Origin: Rhizobium sp. Q54
GTDB lineage: Bacteria > Pseudomonadota > Alphaproteobacteria > ATCC43930 > CGMCC-115725
Length of the DNA: 61,067 nucleotides
Direction: 5' to 3'
NCBI GenBank assembly: GCA_945861155.1
Contig: CAMATN010000011.1
Location: forward strand, 1-61,067
Within the stretch, counting starts at the first letter, position 1. Each line of letters starts with the position of its first letter. Under the pieces are notes generated by a model that was not told the origin of the DNA, did no database searches, and worked only from the letters and a program-made list of their open reading frames with translations. A program made the translations under genes and the position numbers. Shown piece after piece: positions 40,292 through 48,306 of this stretch.

Positions 40292-41044
40292 ATGCCTGAC
40301 GTCCAGCTATTCGCCCCCGGCGGATACCGCTTCCTTTCCCACCAGTTTCAGTATTCGGGCGGGGTCGCCGCCGAGCCCGGCTTTCGCATCGAGCGGGCGC
40401 GTTTTGCAAAAATATTGCCGCTCGCCGAGGGATTTGACGCGATCGAGGCGTATCTCGGTCGGCTCGGCCGGCCGCCGACCGCGTTCTGTGCCTGCGAGCT
40501 GCGCTCGCCGGCGCAGTTCAGCGAGGCGGGCTTCATCGCGTTCAACCGGCGCTATGTCGAGCGCTTGACCGCCTGGGGGATCTTCCGCGCCGAGGTCAAC
40601 CCGGTGGCGCGCTCGAATGTCTGCCCCGAAATCGACCCGCCGGCCGCACCGGGATTCTATGCCTTCAGCTACACCGTGCCGAGCGACGACCGCGGCGCCG
40701 GCGGCTTTGTCTGCGCCGGCAGCGGCGAGGCGCGCGAGGGCGGCGCGAGCTATGCCGAGCGCATCGTCAGGCTCGGCGACCAGTCGCCCGGCGCGATGCG
40801 GGAGAAGGCGCATTTCGTCATGGACGTGATGGAGCAGCGCATGGCGCCGCTTGGCGTCGGGTGGGCCGACGTGACCGCGACCCAGGTCTACACGGTCTTC
40901 GATATCCACTCGTATATCGGCGACGAATTCGTCCGGCGCGCCGCCATTCCGGGCGGTCTGACCTGGCACTACGCCCGCCCCCCGGTCGAGGGCCTCGATT
41001 TCGAGGTCGACGTGCGCGGTGTCTCCCGCGAGCTCGTAATCTAG
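40292..41044 (+). CDS. RidA/YjgF-like family protein, about twice the usual length
   Basis: The 250-residue protein is soluble. Its C-terminal half resembles the YjgF/RidA fold (GFVCAGSGEA at about 139-148, then a helix with FVMDVMEQRMAPLGVGWADVTATQVY at about 177-202). RidA proteins hydrolyse reactive enamines such as 2-aminoacrylate, releasing ammonia. The N-terminal half may be a second diverged copy. The start at 40292 has GGGAGGA 7 nt upstream; the longer frame to 39911 runs over the ThDP gene. It is divergent from a ThDP enzyme and ends 15 nt from a convergent transporter gene. The fold assignment is moderate. Confidence 0.6.
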   Translation: MPDVQLFAPGGYRFLSHQFQYSGGVAAEPGFRIERARFAKILPLAEGFDAIEAYLGRLGRPPTAFCACELRSPAQFSEAGFIAFNRRYVERLTAWGIFRAEVNPVARSNVCPEIDPPAAPGFYAFSYTVPSDDRGAGGFVCAGSGEAREGGASYAERIVRLGDQSPGAMREKAHFVMDVMEQRMAPLGVGWADVTATQVYTVFDIHSYIGDEFVRRAAIPGGLTWHYARPPVEGLDFEVDVRGVSRELVI

Positions 41045-41059
41045 CCGGATGCGGCGCCG

Positions 41060-42301
41060 CTATGACGCGGTCCGGCTCAGCTGCCAAACGCCGACGAGGC
41101 CGGCCGCCGACAACAGCGCCATGAAGGGATAGGCCTGGCCGCCATAGGCTGCGTAAAGCGACCCGGCGGCGAGCATGACGAGGCCGCTGCCGAGGCCGGC
41201 CGACAACGCCGAGTACAGCGATTGCGCGCTCGCCGCGGCGCCTGGCGGGACCCGGGCCGCCATGAAATGCATCGCGCCCAGATGGCTCGCGCCAAAGGTG
41301 GCGGCGTGCAGCAATTGCAGCACCGCCGCCGCGCCGAGCCCCGGCAGCACGCCCATCAGGCTCCAGCGCAATATGCCGGCGACCCCGCCGAGCGCCATCA
41401 GCCCGAGCGGGCCAAAGCGCTCGACCAGCCGCGCGCTATACCAGAACAGCACGATCTCGGCGACGACCCCCTCGGCCCATAGGAGGCCGATGACCGTGTC
41501 CGAAAAGCCGAGTTCGCGCCAATAGAGCGTGCCGAACCCGTAATAGAGCTGGTGGCTGGCCTGCAGCGCCGCGGCGCTGACGACAAACAGCCAGAACCGG
41601 CGGTCGGCGGCGAGCCGCCAAAGATCCCCATTCGCCGCCCAGCGCGCGCCGGTCGGCACCGGCCGGACAGAAGCGGGCAGGGCAAAGCAGGCGCCGAGCA
41701 GCACCGCCGAGGCCGCGAGCACCAGCAGCAGCACCTCGTTGCCGCCCGGCCCTGGCGCTGACCCCGACCCCGGCGCGGCTCCTGGCCCCGGCCCGGCATT
41801 CGCGGCGAGCGCCAGCGCGGCGCCGCTGCCGATCGCCGCGACAATAAAGCTGACCGATCCCCACACCCGGATGCGGCCGTAATCGAGCCCGCGTTCGCGC
41901 ACCGCGGCGAGCGTGATGCTGTCGCCCAATGGCATCAGCGCCGAGTGCGCGATGCCGGCGAGGATCGTCAGCGCCAGGAGCGGCCACCATCCGGCGACCG
42001 GCCACAGCGCCGCATAGGCGACGCAGGCGAGGGCGGCGAGCGCCACCATGACCATGCGGCGCCGTCCGAGCCGGTCGGCCAGCGCGCCGATCGCCGGGGT
42101 CGTGATGATCTTGGCCCAGATCGCGGCGGCGAAGACGGTCGCGATCTCCTGCGCGTCGAGCCCGCGTCCGGCCAGCCACACCGGCCAGAACGGCAACTGG
42201 ATGCCGACGACGAGGAAAATCGCGGCGTAAAAAGCGCCGAGCCGGGTGGCATATCCGCTGGTATGTCCCCTGGTATAGCGGGGCCGCACCAATCTCGTCA
42301 T
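41060..42301 (-). CDS. MFS transporter, HcaT/nucleoside-permease-like
   Basis: This 413-residue protein has about 12 hydrophobic helices. The start FYAAIFLVVGIQLPFWPVWLAGRGL resembles the MFS_1_like group (phenylpropionate permease HcaT, nucleoside permeases). A conserved loop ALADRLGRRRMVMVALA follows helix 2. A Gly/Pro-rich loop (GPGPGAAPGSGSAPGPGG, about 168-185) between helices 6 and 7 is unusually long. The start at 42301 is chosen because the frame upstream lies over the TerC gene and is not hydrophobic. It is divergent from TerC with 45 nt between starts. The substrate, perhaps an aromatic acid, is unknown. Confidence 0.8.
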   Translation of the reverse strand: MTRLVRPRYTRGHTSGYATRLGAFYAAIFLVVGIQLPFWPVWLAGRGLDAQEIATVFAAAIWAKIITTPAIGALADRLGRRRMVMVALAALACVAYAALWPVAGWWPLLALTILAGIAHSALMPLGDSITLAAVRERGLDYGRIRVWGSVSFIVAAIGSGAALALAANAGPGPGAAPGSGSAPGPGGNEVLLLVLAASAVLLGACFALPASVRPVPTGARWAANGDLWRLAADRRFWLFVVSAAALQASHQLYYGFGTLYWRELGFSDTVIGLLWAEGVVAEIVLFWYSARLVERFGPLGLMALGGVAGILRWSLMGVLPGLGAAAVLQLLHAATFGASHLGAMHFMAARVPPGAAASAQSLYSALSAGLGSGLVMLAAGSLYAAYGGQAYPFMALLSAAGLVGVWQLSRTAS

Positions 42302-42346
42302 TCGGTTGGCCTCGACGATACGGGGTTTCGTGCTTATGTCGCGGGC

Positions 42347-43003
42347 GTGTTGATAAACCTGAACGAGCTGAGCGCGCTGATATCGGTGATCATCATCGAT
42401 GTCGTGCTCGCCGGCGACAATGCGATCGTGGTGGCGATGGCTGCCGCCGGGCTGCCGCCGCCGATCCGCCGCAAGGTCATCATCCTCGGCATCGCCGCGG
42501 CGACGGTGCTGCGCATCCTGTTCGCCAGCGTCGCGATGCACCTGCTCGCGATCATCGGGCTGACCTTCGCCGGCGGGGTCTTGCTGCTGTGGGTGTCGTG
42601 GAAGATGTACCGCGACCTGCGCGCGGCGCACATCATCGGCGAGCCCGCTCCGGCGGATGGCTCGCCGCCAGGGGTTCCGGGGACCCCGCCGCCGCGCCGC
42701 CAAAAGACGATGGGGCAGGCGATGCTGCAGATCGTCGTCGCCGATTTGTCGATGTCGCTCGACAACGTGCTCGCGGTAGCCGGCGTGGCGCGCACCTCGG
42801 CGCTGTGGATACTGGTCGTCGGTCTGGTGCTGTCGGTCGCGCTGATGGGGGTGGCCTCGACCTATATCGCGCGCCTGCTCGAACGTTATTTTTGGATTTC
42901 CTGGGTCGGGCTCGGGATCATCACTTTTGTCGCGCTGCGGATGATCTGGGACGGCTCGGCGCAAATCCTGCAACAAAGCGCCGCGTTCGGATTCGGCGGG
43001 TAG
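42347..43003 (+). CDS. TerC/YjbE family integral membrane protein
   Basis: This 218-residue protein has about seven transmembrane helices. Two family motifs are visible: IDVVLAGDNAIVVAMA (about 17-32) and VVADLSMSLDNVLAVAGVA (about 130-148). They carry the paired Asp-Asn residues thought to move metal ions such as Mn, or Te-linked anions. The loop between helices 3 and 4 is Pro-rich. No ATG fits; the GTG at 42347, or the TTG at 42350, is the likely start, and neither has a good ribosome site. It is divergent from the MFS gene. There is no room for a yybP-type manganese riboswitch in the 45-nt gap. Confidence 0.85.
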   Translation: MLINLNELSALISVIIIDVVLAGDNAIVVAMAAAGLPPPIRRKVIILGIAAATVLRILFASVAMHLLAIIGLTFAGGVLLLWVSWKMYRDLRAAHIIGEPAPADGSPPGVPGTPPPRRQKTMGQAMLQIVVADLSMSLDNVLAVAGVARTSALWILVVGLVLSVALMGVASTYIARLLERYFWISWVGLGIITFVALRMIWDGSAQILQQSAAFGFGG

Positions 43004-43020
43004 GCGAGCCGTGTCAGTGT

Positions 43021-43095
43021 CGTGCGTCCGTCGAGACGGCGCGTCGCGCCTCCTCAAGGAGCGCCCCAAACGGGGCGCGTCTCGAAGGACGCACG
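43021..43095. repeat. Palindrome (CGTGCGTCC...GGACGCACG)
   Basis: Arms at 43021-43037 and 43079-43095 (CGTGCGTCCGTCGAGAC and an imperfect complement) flank a GC-rich core that itself contains short inverted segments. It lies 17 nt after the TerC stop and may help end that transcript. It is a further dispersed-repeat type in this window. Confidence 0.6.
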
Positions 43096-43207
43096 GCGCT
43101 GGTCCAGCCGGTTGCCGATCCTCGGCTCGCCCGAAACTCTTGCGGCACGGCAGTTAGCGTAGTCTTATCCGCGCGACCCGCGGACGGACAGCCGGAAGGG
43201 CCAGCGC

Positions 43208-44203
43208 TTGATAATCGCCGCGATGCCTCCCAAACCCGCGCTCCGCGAGTCCCCGATCGCCGGCCCGAGCGCCTGGCATCGTGCCGAACTGGGAGGCGCC
43301 GATTACCGGATCGCGTTGTCCGCCCAGTGCCTCGACGAGATCCGCCGGATCGCCGACGAGATCGACGCCTTGACGCTGCCGACGATCGTGCGCCGGCCCG
43401 ACGAGTTCGAGATGACCGCCTGCCGGGCCGCAATGGCGCAGGTGCGGCTTGTACTCGATTCGGGCGTGCGCTTCGCGATCGTCGACCGGCTGCCGCTCGA
43501 GGCGATCGGCGCCGAAGCGGCAAGCGCGGTCTATTGGCTGCTGGCGTCGCTGGTGGCGCGCCCGGTCGCGCAAAGCCTCGACGGCAGGTTGATCTACGAT
43601 GTGCTCGACACCGGGCGGGCGGCATTGCCCGGCTCCGGCGTGCGGCCCGACCAGACCAACATCGAATTGAAATTCCACACCGACAATTCCTATAACGCGA
43701 CGCCCCCCGATTACGTCGTGCTGCTCTGCCTGCGCACCGCGAAATCGGGCGGGCATAGCCGGGTGGCGAGCTTCCACACGCTGCACAACGCGCTGCTGGC
43801 GCGCCGCCCCGACGCTCTGCCGCGGCTGTACGAACCGTTCTGGTTCGACCGCCAGCGCGAATTTCGCGACGGCGAAACGCCGGTGTTTTCGGCGCCGGTG
43901 TTTAGCGTCGGCAATGAATTGCGCGCCCGTTTCAGCGCGCATCAGATCCGCGGCGGCTATGCGCTGAAAGGCGAGCCGCTCGACCCGGAGGGCGCGGCCG
44001 CGATGGCTGCCATGCTCGATCTGTTCGAGGACGAGTCGCTATCGGCCGATTTCGACCTCGAACCCGGCCAGATGCAGTTCGTCGACAACCGCGTCCTCGG
44101 CCACAGCCGCACCGCCTTCGAGGACCACCCCGAACCGAATCGCCGCCGCCACCTCGTCCGCCTGTGGCTGCGCGATCGCGGAAGCCCGGCATATCCGGGG
44201 TGA
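43208..44203 (+). CDS. TauD/gamma-butyrobetaine hydroxylase-like dioxygenase
   Basis: This 331-residue Fe(II)/2-oxoglutarate oxygenase has metal motif H157-T-D159 (in LKFHTDNSYN), a distal His in NRVLGHSRTAF near residue 298, and an Arg-rich segment RRRHLVRLWLRD that would bind 2-oxoglutarate. It is longer than TauD. TTG at 43208 is taken as start because GGAAGG stands 8-9 nt upstream; ATG at 43223 is the alternative (326 residues). The following gene is a class III aminotransferase and then a class IV aminotransferase on the same strand, so the substrate may be an amino acid or betaine-like compound. Confidence 0.8.
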   Translation: MIIAAMPPKPALRESPIAGPSAWHRAELGGADYRIALSAQCLDEIRRIADEIDALTLPTIVRRPDEFEMTACRAAMAQVRLVLDSGVRFAIVDRLPLEAIGAEAASAVYWLLASLVARPVAQSLDGRLIYDVLDTGRAALPGSGVRPDQTNIELKFHTDNSYNATPPDYVVLLCLRTAKSGGHSRVASFHTLHNALLARRPDALPRLYEPFWFDRQREFRDGETPVFSAPVFSVGNELRARFSAHQIRGGYALKGEPLDPEGAAAMAAMLDLFEDESLSADFDLEPGQMQFVDNRVLGHSRTAFEDHPEPNRRRHLVRLWLRDRGSPAYPG

Positions 44204-44244
44204 TGCGCCGCTGTGCTACAAATGCGCGACACCGAGGAGAGCCG

Positions 44245-45564
44245 ATGAGCCCGACCCATCCCGCCAATATCGATATCGCCGCGGCGCTGACGGAGGCGCA
44301 GGAGCAGTATCGCGCGCGCTACCCGAAAAGCCTCGCGCAGTACGAAGAGGCGTGCGCCGCGTTGCCCGGCGGCAACACTCGCTCGGCGATTTTTGCCGAG
44401 CCGTTTCCGCTGACCATGGTGCGCGGCGAGGGCGCGCATCTGTGGGATGCCGACGGCCATGAATACGTCGATTTTCTGTCGGAATTCACCGCCGGCATCT
44501 TCGGGCATTCGCACCCGGTAATCCGCCGCGCGCTCGACCAGGCGCTCGATAGCGGCGTCAATTTCGGCGCGCACGGCCCGGCCGAGGCCCGTTTTGCCGC
44601 GGCGATCTGCGCCCGCTTCCCCTCGATCGAGCTGGTGCGCTTCACGAATAGCGGCACCGAGGCAAATCTGATGGCGGTCGCCGCTGCGCGCGCGATCACC
44701 GGCCGCGGCAAGATTCTGGTGTTCGCCGGCGGCTATCACGGCGGCGTTTTCTATTTCCGCGGCAAGGGCAGCGCGGTCAACGCGCCGTTCGACTTCCTGA
44801 TCGGCGAATACAACGACATCGCCGGGACCCGCGACCTGGTGACGCCGCACCGCGCCGACCTCGCCGCGATCCTGGTCGAGCCGATGCTCGGCGGCAGCGG
44901 CTGCATCCCGGCGACACGCGAGTTTCTCGCCGCATTGCGCGCGCTGGCGAGCGAGACCGGCGCGATCCTGATCTTCGACGAGGTGATGACCTCGCGGCTC
45001 GCGCCGGGCGGGCTGCAGGAGGCGCACGGCATCCTCCCCGACATGACGACCTTGGGCAAATACGTCGGCGGCGGCATGAGCTTTGGCGCATTCGGCGGCA
45101 AGGCGTCGCTGATGGAATGGTTCGATCCGCGCAACAAGGACGGATTCCAGCATGCCGGCACCTTCAACAACAACGTGCTGACGATGAATGCCGGGTATGT
45201 CGGGTTGACCGAGATTTACACGCCCGAGCGCGCCCACGCCTTGAATGCGTTCGGCGACGGGTTGCGCGATCAGCTCAATGCGGTCGTGCGGCGGCGAGGC
45301 CTCGCGATGCAGTTCACCGGGCTTGGCTCGATGATCGGCGTGCACATGACCGCCGCGCCGATCAGCTGCGAGGCGGACGCTGCCAAGGGCAATGCCGCGC
45401 TGTTGGATCTGTTCTACTTCGATCTGCTGGCGCGCGGGATTTGGTTTGCCAAGCGCGGCATGATGGCGCTGTCGATCGCGCTCGACGAGGCCGATGCCAA
45501 GAGGCTCGTCGCCGCGGTCGAGGAGTTCGCCGAGACAAGGGCGCCGCTGTTTAACACGCTATGA
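44245..45564 (+). CDS. Class III aminotransferase, glutamate-1-semialdehyde aminomutase-like
   Basis: This 439-residue PLP enzyme has the Schiff-base lysine as K272 in TTLGKYVGGGMSFGAFGG and the pyridine-nitrogen Asp as D245 in LIFDEVMTSR. The substrate region FTNSGTEANLMA (133-144) is conserved and the length is normal. The housekeeping HemL typically has a strict GEVMTGFR segment, whereas this protein reads DEVMTSRLAPGG, so it is more likely a catabolic relative than haem-pathway HemL. The start at 44245 follows GAGGAGA. It lies 41 nt behind the dioxygenase gene and is probably in one operon with it. Confidence 0.85.
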   Translation: MSPTHPANIDIAAALTEAQEQYRARYPKSLAQYEEACAALPGGNTRSAIFAEPFPLTMVRGEGAHLWDADGHEYVDFLSEFTAGIFGHSHPVIRRALDQALDSGVNFGAHGPAEARFAAAICARFPSIELVRFTNSGTEANLMAVAAARAITGRGKILVFAGGYHGGVFYFRGKGSAVNAPFDFLIGEYNDIAGTRDLVTPHRADLAAILVEPMLGGSGCIPATREFLAALRALASETGAILIFDEVMTSRLAPGGLQEAHGILPDMTTLGKYVGGGMSFGAFGGKASLMEWFDPRNKDGFQHAGTFNNNVLTMNAGYVGLTEIYTPERAHALNAFGDGLRDQLNAVVRRRGLAMQFTGLGSMIGVHMTAAPISCEADAAKGNAALLDLFYFDLLARGIWFAKRGMMALSIALDEADAKRLVAAVEEFAETRAPLFNTL

Positions 45565-45575
45565 AATAAGGAATG

Positions 45576-45727
45576 TAGGATGGGCTGAGCGCAGCGAAGC
45601 CCATCAATCTTATTCACCACAGAGGCACAGAGTACACGGAGGTCATGTCCCAATTCTCTGTGACCTCCGTGCCTCTGTGGTGAATAATTCCCACAATGAT
45701 GGGCTTCGCTGCGCTCAGCCCATCCTA
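45576..45727. repeat. Nested double palindrome between the two aminotransferase genes
   Basis: Outer arms 45576-45605 and 45698-45727 (TAGGATGGGCTGAGCGCAGC... and complement) enclose a second, unrelated palindrome. Its arms begin TTATTCACCACAGAGGCAC at 45610 and end TGACCTCCGTGCCTCTGTGG TGAATAA by 45687. The inner arms are imperfect (a short indel). The outer arms belong to the same family as 403-484. Confidence 0.85.
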
Positions 45728-45747
45728 GATCGCTCTGGAGGACACGC

Positions 45748-46671
45748 ATGAGCGACCGCGCCAATCACCGCGTCGCCTATTTCAACGGAAATATCGTCCC
45801 CGAGCGCGAGGTGGTCCTGCCGTTCCGCGACCGCGGCTTCAAATATGGCGACGCCGCCTTTGACATGACGCGCACGTTCGAGGGCCGGCCGTTCAAGCTG
45901 AAGGAGCATGTCGAGCGGTTCTACCGCTCGCTGCGCTATCTGCGCATCGATCCGGGGCTCAGCCCGGCCGAGATGGTCGCGGTCAGCGAGGAGGTGCTCG
46001 AGCGCAACGCCCATTTCCTGACCCCCGACACCGATTACTGGCTCGGCCAGCGGGTGTCGCGCGGGGTCGACGCGGTCGGCGACGAGGGCTGGGACCATAC
46101 CGGCCCCAATGTCATCGTCGAGTGCGTGCCCTTGCCGTTGAAGGCCCGCGCGCGACTGTTCCGCGACGGCATCGACATCATCGTGCCGCCGACCCGCCGG
46201 ACCGCGCCCGAGGCGTTGAGCCCGCGCGCCAAGACGCATAACTACCTGAACCTGATCCTCGCCGATCTCGAAGCGAAGGCGCAGGACAAGGAGGCGTGGT
46301 CGGTGCTGCTCGACGCGCAGGGCCACCTCGCCGAGGGCATCGGCAGCAATATCTTTATCGTGCGCGACGGCGCCGTCGTGACCCCGCATGCGCGCTGGGT
46401 ATTGCCGGGGATCAGCCGCGAAAGTGTGATCGAGCTGTGCGGCGAACTCGGCATCGCCTGCGACGAGGCCGATCTCGACCTCTACGACGCGGCGACGGCC
46501 GATGAGATTTTCATGACCTCGACGAGCTTGTGCATCTGTCCGGTGCGCAGCATCGGCGGCCGCATGTTGCCCGGCCCGCTGCCCGGCCCGGTTACGCGGC
46601 GCCTCGGCGAGGCCTACGCGCGCCTCGTCGATTGCGACTTCGTCGCGCAGTACTTGAAGCACCTGGCCTGA
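45748..46671 (+). CDS. Class IV aminotransferase (branched-chain type)
   Basis: This 307-residue PLP enzyme is of fold type IV. The Schiff-base lysine is K162 in SPRAKTHNYLNLILADLEA. GHLAEGIGSNIFIV (about 191-204) and a Thr-Ser-Thr segment (FMTSTSLCICPV, about 253-264) bind the cofactor phosphate. It is close to IlvE and D-amino-acid transaminases and slightly short for IlvE. The start has CTGGAGGACACGC just upstream. With two preceding genes it forms a small cluster of an oxygenase and two aminotransferases. Whether it serves branched-chain synthesis or catabolism of an unusual amino acid is not decided by sequence. Confidence 0.85.
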   Translation: MSDRANHRVAYFNGNIVPEREVVLPFRDRGFKYGDAAFDMTRTFEGRPFKLKEHVERFYRSLRYLRIDPGLSPAEMVAVSEEVLERNAHFLTPDTDYWLGQRVSRGVDAVGDEGWDHTGPNVIVECVPLPLKARARLFRDGIDIIVPPTRRTAPEALSPRAKTHNYLNLILADLEAKAQDKEAWSVLLDAQGHLAEGIGSNIFIVRDGAVVTPHARWVLPGISRESVIELCGELGIACDEADLDLYDAATADEIFMTSTSLCICPVRSIGGRMLPGPLPGPVTRRLGEAYARLVDCDFVAQYLKHLA

Positions 46672-46676
46672 ACAGA

Positions 46677-46726
46677 AAACGGGCGCAGCCGAGGCCGCGC
46701 CCGTTTCCCGTAGGCCCGATACGGGA
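46677..46726. terminator. Tandem hairpins between convergent genes
   Basis: A perfect 10-bp stem (AAACGGGCGC at 46677-46686 with 46697-46706, followed by TTT on plus) is followed by a second stem CCCGTA/TACGGG (46708-46726). They lie between the class IV aminotransferase stop and the converging lipoprotein stop and probably serve both. Confidence 0.8.
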
Positions 46727-46728
46727 GA

Positions 46729-47115
46729 TTAGCGACCGCTCGGCCGCGGACCCGGCATTGGCTGGCTCGGCATCGGCGCCATCGGGGCCGGTGCCATCGG
46801 GGCCGGCGCCATCGTGCTCGGAGCCATCGGCGCCGGGGCGCTCATGCTCGACTTGGCTTTCTTCTTCATATGTTGATGGTGGCGGGCGCGGTGGCGGACG
46901 GCATGCTTGCGAGCCTTGCGATGCTTCTTGGCCATTTTGTGATGCCGCGGAGCGGGCGCCATATAGGGCTCTTCCGGGATGGCCGGTGCGGCCATCGGCG
47001 GCGGAGCCATCGGGGGCGGTGCGGGCGGAGCCATTTGTTCGGGACGCGACGGGGAACACGCCGCGAGGATGGCGAGGGCGGAAACGACGAGTAACGATCG
47101 GGCTAACTTGACCAC
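46729..47115 (-). CDS. Low-complexity lipoprotein with His/Lys-rich core
   Basis: The 128-residue protein starts with GTG at 47115 (AGGAGAG upstream) and has a lipoprotein signal peptide with lipobox LAAC at about residue 20. The mature part is unusual: Pro/Ala/Met-rich segments (MAPPAPPPMAPPPM, then repeated APMAP units) flank a basic core (about 57-85) full of His, Lys and Arg. A membrane-anchored periplasmic protein able to bind metal or acidic polymers is possible, but no family is recognised. The other frame start (47160) leaves the signal peptide internal and is rejected. Confidence 0.7.
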   Translation of the reverse strand: MVKLARSLLVVSALAILAACSPSRPEQMAPPAPPPMAPPPMAAPAIPEEPYMAPAPRHHKMAKKHRKARKHAVRHRARHHQHMKKKAKSSMSAPAPMAPSTMAPAPMAPAPMAPMPSQPMPGPRPSGR

Positions 47116-47283
47116 GGGTCTCTCCTGGGCTGGGCGGGTATCATACCAAAGAACGTGCACATAGCACTTCGGTTCATTCCACTAAAGCGATGAAATGAAC
47201 AAACCTGCCGGTTGCGTATTCGATGCGTCAAAATCGCGCTGGGCATCGGCGATGTCGCCGGGCCGCCGCGCTCGGCGAACGGG

Positions 47284-48228
47284 TCACGCGCCGGGCCGCG
47301 CCAGATGGCGCAGGCGGTAATGCGCGGCGACGGTGGCCGGTCCGTCGGCCGCGACGATGTCGCGGCCGATCAGATCGAGGAGATGGGCCAGCACCGATCG
47401 CCCCGCAGCCCGGCGCAATGCCGGGTTGAGGCCGAGGTAAAGCCGCTCCACCATCGCGTCGACCGTCTCGCAGCCCGATTTGAGACAATCGACAATGCCG
47501 GCCTCGCGCTCCCGGCGGTGCGCGATAAACGCGCGGACATGCCGTTGCGGTTCGGTGATGGCCGGGCCGTGCGTCGGCCAATAGACCGTGTCGGGCCGGA
47601 TCAGCAGCTTGTCGAGCGAGGCCATATAGGCGGCCATGTCGCCGTCGGGGGGCGCGATCACGCTGGTCGACCACCCCATCACGTGGTCGCCGCTGAATAA
47701 AATGCCGGCATCGGGCAGCGCGAAGCACAGATGGTTCGAGGTGTGGCCGGGCGTGTGCACCGCCTCGACGCGCCATTTTCCGCCGGTGGTGCCGCCCGAG
47801 GCGCCGCCGTCGATTCGGTCGCCGTCGCGCGTCACGATGTCGGGCAGAAAGTCCCAATCGCCGCCTTCCTCGATGCCCGGCTCGCCGCGCCTGCCGCCGG
47901 CATGGGGGCCGAAGCCATAGGTCGGCGCGCCGGTCGCTTCCTTCAGCGCCTTGGCCGCCGGCGAATGGTCGCGGTGAGTATGGGTGACGAGGATGTGGGT
48001 GACCTGCTCGTCGGCGAGGCTCGCCAGCAGCGCGTCGATATGCTCGACGAGGTCGGGGCCGGGATCGACCACCGCGACCTCGCCGTCGCCGATCACATAG
48101 GTGCCGGTGCCCCGGTAGGTGAAGGGGCCCGGGTTGCGCGCGACGATGCGGCGCACGCCCGGCGCCACCTTCTCGAGCCGGCCGTATTCGAACGCGAAAT
48201 CACGGCGATAGGGAATGTCGACGGCCAT
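47284..48228 (-). CDS. Metallo-beta-lactamase-fold hydrolase (LACTB2-like)
   Basis: This 314-residue protein has motif H83-T-H85-R-D87-H88 (in LVTHTHRDHSP) and later metal ligands in TPGHTSNHLCF and SGDHVMGW. The C-terminal extension (about 225-310, RAFIAHRREREAG...) matches the LACTB2/beta-lactamase-like domain 2 form, which binds RNA or other acidic substrates in eukaryotes. The bacterial function is not fixed. There is no signal peptide. It is separated from the following VOC/GloB pair by 78 nt and shares their strand. Confidence 0.85.
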   Translation of the reverse strand: MAVDIPYRRDFAFEYGRLEKVAPGVRRIVARNPGPFTYRGTGTYVIGDGEVAVVDPGPDLVEHIDALLASLADEQVTHILVTHTHRDHSPAAKALKEATGAPTYGFGPHAGGRRGEPGIEEGGDWDFLPDIVTRDGDRIDGGASGGTTGGKWRVEAVHTPGHTSNHLCFALPDAGILFSGDHVMGWSTSVIAPPDGDMAAYMASLDKLLIRPDTVYWPTHGPAITEPQRHVRAFIAHRREREAGIVDCLKSGCETVDAMVERLYLGLNPALRRAAGRSVLAHLLDLIGRDIVAADGPATVAAHYRLRHLARPGA

Positions 48229-48306
48229 CGGCGCAGCGCCTCAACAGGTTGTCGCGGCCTCACCACGAGGCCGGGCCGTTATCCGCGGTCTATGTGACAC
48301 CCCCGG

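Noticed and set aside
42302-42346. A manganese (yybP-ykoY) riboswitch before the TerC gene
   Set aside because: Only 45 nt separate the two divergent starts, too short for the aptamer, and no conserved paired loop sequences were seen.
44245-45564. Calling the class III aminotransferase hemL
   Set aside because: The overall fold fits, but the sequence around the cofactor Asp differs from HemL and the neighbours are a dioxygenase and a class IV aminotransferase, so a catabolic role is more likely.
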